Source of the DNA: Apostichopus japonicus
Lineage: Eukaryota > Echinodermata > Holothuroidea > Aspidochirotida > Stichopodidae
DNA length: 64,000 nt
Direction of reading: 5' to 3'
NCBI RefSeq assembly: GCF_037975245.1
Contig: NC_092563.1
Span: forward strand, 23,776,960-23,840,959
The position numbers and the translations under genes are program-made. Shown in pieces: positions 58,051 through 64,000 of the stretch. The first letter of the stretch is position 1. Each line of letters begins with the position of its first letter. Under the pieces are notes generated by a model. It saw only the letters and a program-made list of their open reading frames with translations. It was not told the DNA's origin and did not search any database.

Positions 58051-60570
58051 GTACAATACGTGCATGCATCTATACAACTCATCGCTAGTTCCAAACACAC
58101 GGGAATCAGTATAATTATAAAGTACATGGCCGGTGTCAGTATTTTTGGGTTATAATAACAGCTGTGGCAAGTGCTATTAATAGATACTATAGATTATAAT
58201 TTGACGATTGTGATACAGGTCAGAGCCCTTAAACTTGAACTTCAGCGGAGAGAATTACAAATATGCTGGTCTGTTATTTTGTCGTTTAGTAAAGAGCCAT
58301 TGAATACAGCCTGTTCCTTCATATGCATATAGGAATTATTGAATAGGATAATATTATCTACAAGCCAAAAAACTTAATAACAAATATATATCACCCACCA
58401 GATAGTAAAGTGCTAATTCATAACACAGAGGCCATTGATCCTTGGTTAAGCTTTTAGGTAATATCTTTTGTGTAGCCTTGAATAGGCCGTCTTTCTTTCT
58501 TTCATTCTTTTCTTGTTCTTGAATCTGTAGTCATTGTTTTTGTGCTTTTCCAAAAGTAAATAAAACTCAGTATTACTATAAAGGTCACCAATACCCTCCC
58601 CACCCTTCCCCACCCCCTTCCCCACCCCGCCTTCCCACATATATACTAAAGAGTGTAAAAAATAGAAATGGCCAATCGTGACTTGAAGCTTGAACCAGTA
58701 TTATTTTATTATCCCTAAGCTCCGCGCATATCATATATCAAACCAACATTTATTGTTGCTTGATTTATGCATACGTTACTTGTTTGCTCGCATATTTAAT
58801 CGATTGATTGATACTAATGCTCTGACTTCTCGATCGGTATCATCAACGTTAATGGCCACTGATATGTGCTGCAATCACATAAGCTTTATTCATGTTTGCA
58901 CCGTGGGACTCAAGATGTACTGTCGTCAGGTGAAGGGCTTAATGGGGAGGGTGGTCCATCCCCTTCCCGCCCCCCTTGAGAATTTTGGTAAACTGATGGA
59001 GGCTGCTCATAGGCAAAAGTTACTCTGAAGCAATGTTGAAGAATTTTCGACCGTTAAGGTTTTACAGCACATACATGTTATTTATACACTAGGATTTTGT
59101 GTTTGTAATAATATGTCTGCTGAACCCTCCCCCAACCTCATGATTGTATTATGGGGGGGGGGGCGGGTAAATGCCCCACTGGTATATGAGGCTCCACAGA
59201 TGAAACCCACATATGCATGAAGGAGTATAACCGAAAGGAAACGAAGCTGAAATTATAAAAACCTAGTAAATTATCTGTTTAGTGGATTTTTACTTGGCCG
59301 CAATGATAAGAATTAAAGTAACTTCTCCCTAGGCACCCCAGTACTCGCATGTTTATGGTATATAATTTCTAATTAACTGTCCTGAAAAGGGGAATTGACT
59401 TCAAGTAAACGTATACCCTTGAGACATCTTTACGTTGTAAACATGTATGTTTATACATTATACATGTTAGTTGTACACATACCGGAGTGTGTATACATAC
59501 ATGTTTGCTTATATGTGAGTTTATACCTATATACGTGGATGTTTGGTCATATACGCATGCGTGCCTATTCATGTTTTTATGTTTAAGTATGTATATATAC
59601 TTATGCATGCATGTATATGCTTTTACCATACACATGACATGGCCATGTGGGCCATATACGCTTATGGACTCTGGTTAATGTAAGTAACTCTAGAAATGTG
59701 GAAACATTAGCCCGTACTGATAGTTTGATACACAACAAGACTACACCATGCACGCAGAAAGTGGTACCCCACTGTCACAAATTTCATTCAATTTCCAACC
59801 TCCCCCCTCCCCCTCCCCCCTCCCGGCCCCGAAAACAAATACACATAGACAATGTTTGTAATAGGCCAAGAAATCAAGTCGTGTGTTACATAGTTAACCT
59901 ATAGTGTGTAACTATATGTAAGGGTGTCTACCAAGTGCCTCTATGGATCTAACATGTTAGTATATCCCTACCACCACGATAGGAGGGGCAATATGAGATA
60001 AATTACGGACAGTCTTGTACGCGGAAACTTCCTTAGCCTGTATCCAGGGAGTTGTTATGGAACAACTCCCTGCTGTACCCAACTCTTCCTCTCTCGACCA
60101 GCCTAGATGAAACAGTTATATAAGCCATTGCCTTCAATATATGAAAACCAGTATACTCAACCAAAGTCCAAGTTACCCAGCTCTGTGTGTGTTATTCTGA
60201 AACAATTTCTAGAATGTAGGCTCATAATCTTCAACATGTATATGCAAACTATAAGATCGTTCTGACCTAATGTGGCTAATCCTGTACAGTCCTATGTGAG
60301 ACGTATTCCAATGCGGTGAATGACTCTCCTTTCAATAGTAACTGTTGCCAGGATCCTCCTTTACGTCCGTCGCTGTTTTTTTCTTCTATATATTATTTTT
60401 TTTATTGTAATAAAACATCACAAGATACCTATCTGAGCATCTTCTGTATTCGCAGATAAAAACGAGAGGAGGAACTCACCTAATTCTGACTCCATCGTGT
60501 CCTGTCCGTTAGTCTCTCGAAGAGTAGTTATAACAGCAACCACAAAAAGCAAAATGTCTTCTTTCGCCAT
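55597..60570 (-). CDS. Unrecognised small type I membrane protein
   Basis: Three exons: 60480-60570, 56645-56811, 55597-55899 (phases 1 and 0), about 186 residues. Residues 1-22 (MAKEDILLFVVAVITTLRETNG) look like a signal peptide. A short polar ectodomain (about 23-46) contains DDHNHAHG. A hydrophobic span follows, LVYILTSVIGLETF and IITIVAVWVIC (about 47-71), then basic RNFSYSAQRR. The ~115-residue tail is Arg-rich at first (HIPRRSRTRR), then has VVNIIVPPPPGD and an acidic Ser/Thr stretch, and ends APKLY. No family was recognised. The phase-1 intron after the signal exon is 3.7 kb, typical of genes that could carry extra extracellular-domain exons; I found none. The PPPP run may bind SH3 or WW domains, which is speculation. 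Confidence 0.7.
57981..58048. repeat. (TA)n microsatellite
   Basis: Pure TA dinucleotides in the large first intron of the membrane-protein gene. Confidence 0.95.
59415..59640. repeat. Low-complexity ACATGTAT/TATACAT-rich tract
   Basis: Alternating purine-pyrimidine sequence (acatgtatgtttatacat, gcatgcatgtatatgc) that opens frames on both strands without protein-like content. In intron 1 of the membrane-protein gene. Confidence 0.6.
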
Positions 60571-60891
60571 TTCTTTGAGTTTTCACTGACTATATAATGT
60601 AATATAGGCCTGCATATGTCAAAGTCAACGAGGTGTTTGAAAGCAATTGTTTCAAACAGATGTTGACAAAGTTGACTACTTTCCATACGATTCACGTGTC
60701 TTGACCTCCAGACTTCAGTATCAAAAGCATATATATTCGTAACTGACCCTTACCAAACCATTCAGAACGAATATATAAAACAAAAACAATAAAATTATAA
60801 ATAGAAATCAGTTTCGGCCTCCGAAAATACGCTGTTAGAATATTGAGCTGACTGCCCGCCGAGCGCTAATTGCGCTAATATCTCAGTCACG

Positions 60892-60966
<75 letters not shown>

Positions 60967-61025
60967 AATAACGGAAAAACTGTTAAACAACTATGCTGCA
61001 TTTAGAGAAAGGCTGGATCTCGAGT

Positions 61026-61108
<83 letters not shown>

Positions 61109-63390
61109 CTTTATAGACAGATAGATAGATAGATACTGGTATATTACCTGTATTCATGCACCGGGTTTATCTACAATAATAGTACTGGACTATACACACA
61201 CACACACATCTATATATAGATATCCTACTGGACGTCAGTTATTGTTTCATGACAGCCTTGAGGTAAGCCGGGTTTATTGTTTTGTCTATGAAATCCTGTT
61301 ACTATTGTCTTAAGTTCTTCGTTTTTTTCCCGCCAAGGTCTAATTATAGAAGACGTTTGTGTTCATCAAATGATAAATGTTATAGATGTATATTCAAAAT
61401 CGTACCTTGTTTAATGAGATTGCAGATGCCTTGAACAAATACATGATACATCTAATTACTCAATAAAGAGTGGAACTGAATCCTTCATTATTGAAGTGTT
61501 TGGAGCATGTATTTTCGACAAAGCCTGCAAATTGTTCATATTTTTGTCCATAACTTTGTCCGTCTTTCTGTCGTAGAACAGTTACGGCCAATAAACACCT
61601 ATTTCTGAATAGCCTGTACAGAAGTGAACGAAACCGTAACCATTTTACATCAACATATTGTGAACGACCTCAAAAAGTATATTTACCTGTTTACGACACA
61701 TGTATTCGTCTATAAAACGTGGAACCCACCATTAATAATGCCCATGCTGCAACTCTTTCCATCCCCTCCCTTGCCCGTCGAGGTAACAAGCAAGTCTACC
61801 ACCCCTTACTTTCCCTACCCTACTCTCTCATCCCATTTCGAATGTCCTTATTCCCCCGGGGACTCGGCTGACAACGGCTATCTTTGTTTCCCGTTGATAG
61901 AGACAACCTATTTTCCATCCAAGTATCCGCCATTTACACCAAATAAACAATTTCAAATTGAACGAAGACCAAACGACATTGTTCTTGTTTATTCTTGGAT
62001 TGGTAAATAAAGCCACTTCCAAAAGGTGTTTGCATATGCTTTCCATTGTATGTTAGGTCATGGGCTTTAGTTGAAGGTCAGACGTCAACAGAAGAAGGAA
62101 AATATAGAATTAGGACAACATGAATGGATTGAGTGCAAGTTAACCTTTAGTTTTAACAAATGGAAAATTAAAGGGCTGTGGTCCTTGGCCTTGTAGTAAA
62201 GAAAACAACCCTTGCATGAATTAAGCAGATTGATTGCCTGTACTTTGGACAAACTTTCAGTAACTTTGCAACCCTTTTAGAGTTTTAGAAAACAATGGTG
62301 ATGATTGGAAACATGCCAAAACTAAGAACTGCAGTAAGTCATTTTACGTCTTCTTTTGACGGTTAACATTTTGTGCGCCGGATGTACATTACTGTATAAT
62401 TGTGTCATGGCACCTTTTGAGAGCGTTTGGTCCGTTCGGGTTGTAAACAAGATTGCTGCGATTGGTCAAATCATTTCACGACATGTACATCTGCCATGTT
62501 GTTACCTTAGAAACGCCACTAGCGGAAGCAACCGCCGGGCTTGGTACGGCGCTTTATCGATAACATATAGCCTACCACACTATGCAGTTGGTATCATAGA
62601 TTAGGTTTATGGTATATTGGGTTGCTGCACTCATCCCAGTCAGGGAATACCTATTCATATTCTCCCCAGAGATCCATCCTTTTTATGTGAATTCATCCCT
62701 ATTAAGGCGAGAACCTCCATGTTGGGTCTCTTGTAATTACAACTCCCCACCCCACTCAACCTTATTTGGAAATTTGGCTTTGTTGATTATTATTATCATA
62801 AGCGTGCAAATTGCTTTCCCCCCTTACCGATGCTGTTTCCCCTGCTTATTCTTATTTTCCCTGTAATTACCCCAAATTTGGTATTGATTACTTGTTTTTC
62901 GGCTTTTGTATTACTTCGTCGGTTTTCGGCTTTAGTTTGTGGTAATTTCATGTTTTGTTTTGTTTTAACTTCACACTGTCTTCTTAGATAATCTGTGTTC
63001 TTCCATTTTGTTGTTGTTAAAAAATTAATATTTGTCATATATATCCTGTAGGTTCTTGAACTATACCATGAATTCCTATTGAAATCATGTGTCGCAAAAT
63101 GCGAAATACAGAATGGGTATTTTTACTGCGTTCCTCTCTTAGCTTTCTCATCTCTACTGTTGCAATGCTTTTCGGTCTAGTAGGGTTGATGGTCTTCGGA
63201 AGTGAAAGTTGAAGCTAATAATCCGAAAGTGAGTAATTAATTGGGCGCAGTGCTAAACGTTAGCAATGTGTAGACCAGGAAGATGGAAAAGTTCAGTCAC
63301 AGAGAAGGAGACCGGTTAGTGAGGAGCAGTGAGTTTGTAAGATATATATACATATGTAGGCCCAAAGAATTAAATATGTAGCACATAACC
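60571..63390. other. Upstream/intergenic region right of the membrane-protein gene
   Basis: Contains two (TA)n arrays (60891-60964 and 61028-61110) separated by about 65 bp, then AT-rich sequence. A plus-strand open frame at 61624-62010 has skewed composition and no recognisable family, and I do not call it a gene. The membrane-protein promoter should lie near 60600-60800. Confidence 0.5.
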
Positions 63391-63398
63391 CTATGGAT

Positions 63399-63839
63399 CA
63401 GGGGTTCACTAACTGGGGTGCATGAACCCCCAGGGGTTCATTGAGTCCATCCCAGGGGGTTCGTGAGACGTTTCTGAAAGTCAAAACTAGAGTACATTTT
63501 GTTGAACTAAATTCTGAAATATCATATAATTTAGTAATGTACAAAAGTCGTACCTATCGACAAACTCTTTTCGCATTCCATACGCATATGTTGCAATAGT
63601 AGTTCCGTACCGTGCATATGATAAATGACTGAATTATGAATCAGACACAGGCCGCATGACTTTGGTGAAGTTGGTGAACGCATGACAGTACAATAATACA
63701 CTATGAACTTGATCTTTACGAAGCATTGTTATGCGTATTATAGTATAATAATGACTCAGATCGTGTCTCGAAAAGTTGGGGTTCATGGACAACTCTGACA
63801 TCCACAGGGGGTTCGCGGGGATAAAGTTAGGGAACCCTG
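63399..63839. mobile_element. Non-autonomous hAT element, TIR CAGGGGTTC...CTAACT
   Basis: Left end caggggttcactaact; right end, as reverse complement, cagggttccctaactt. Flanks ctatggat (63391-63398) and ctatatat (63840-63847) match at 6 of 8, fitting an old 8-bp target duplication. Internal sub-terminal repeats of ggggttca/gggggttcg type lie at both ends. No transposase reading frame. Confidence 0.82.
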
Positions 63840-64000
63840 CTATATATGTAACAATTTGAAGGGTTGTCCCAAACTTCGTCTAAAGACTGAACATTGCAAA
63901 GTTTTAAGATTGAGATATCACGAAGTCGATATGAACTTTTATAATTGTTTTTTTTTAGTCACGTCTGCTTTTCATGGCTCTTTTTCCTTGTTCATAACTG

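Noticed and set aside
61624-62010. 128-residue plus-strand frame
   Set aside because: Pro/Tyr/Phe-rich from local C/T-rich sequence; no splice context, signal or family.

Overview
This 64-kb window is nuclear DNA from an animal. It is AT-rich, with short spliced exons, long introns, tRNA-derived SINEs, many short DNA transposons and (TA)n tracts. Gene families, AGGCCTA-rich flanks and TTAGGG-type motifs suit a marine invertebrate deuterostome. I favour an echinoderm, perhaps a sea cucumber; this is inference and the species cannot be fixed from the sequence.

Six spliced genes are reconstructed, with intron phases agreeing at every junction. (1) CNOT10, a CCR4-NOT subunit, minus strand, 12802 to 607, twelve coding exons; its last ~80 codons lie off the left edge. 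(2) A secreted single-domain C-type lectin, minus, 21184-18407, three coding exons. (3) RAB5IF/C20orf24 (OPTI), minus, 35393-32461, four exons. (4) DPM1, the catalytic subunit of dolichol-phosphate-mannose synthase, minus, 48124-40702, nine exons, with a one-base deletion in exon 6. (5) FAAP24, a Fanconi anaemia core-complex protein, plus, 49088-52389, five exons, head-to-head with DPM1. (6) An unrecognised small type I membrane protein, minus, 60570-55597, three exons. They are unrelated genes rather than a pathway cluster.

The most striking object is a ~3.1-kb array of about 58 copies of a 54-bp unit at 1798-4937. It is not a stand-alone gene although it is open through 1082 codons. It is an amplification of the 3' end of CNOT10 exon 11 together with its 5' splice site, so every unit carries an intact CAAG|GTATCT donor. 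As 54 is a multiple of three, any donor gives an in-frame product.

The gene-poor stretches (14.8-18.2, 21.2-32.4, 35.4-40.5, 53-55.6 and 60.6-64 kb) hold mainly repeats. They include several hAT-like MITEs with G-rich ends and 8-bp target duplications (one nested in another), a LINE 3' end, tRNA-type SINEs, long hairpins and degenerate tandem repeats.
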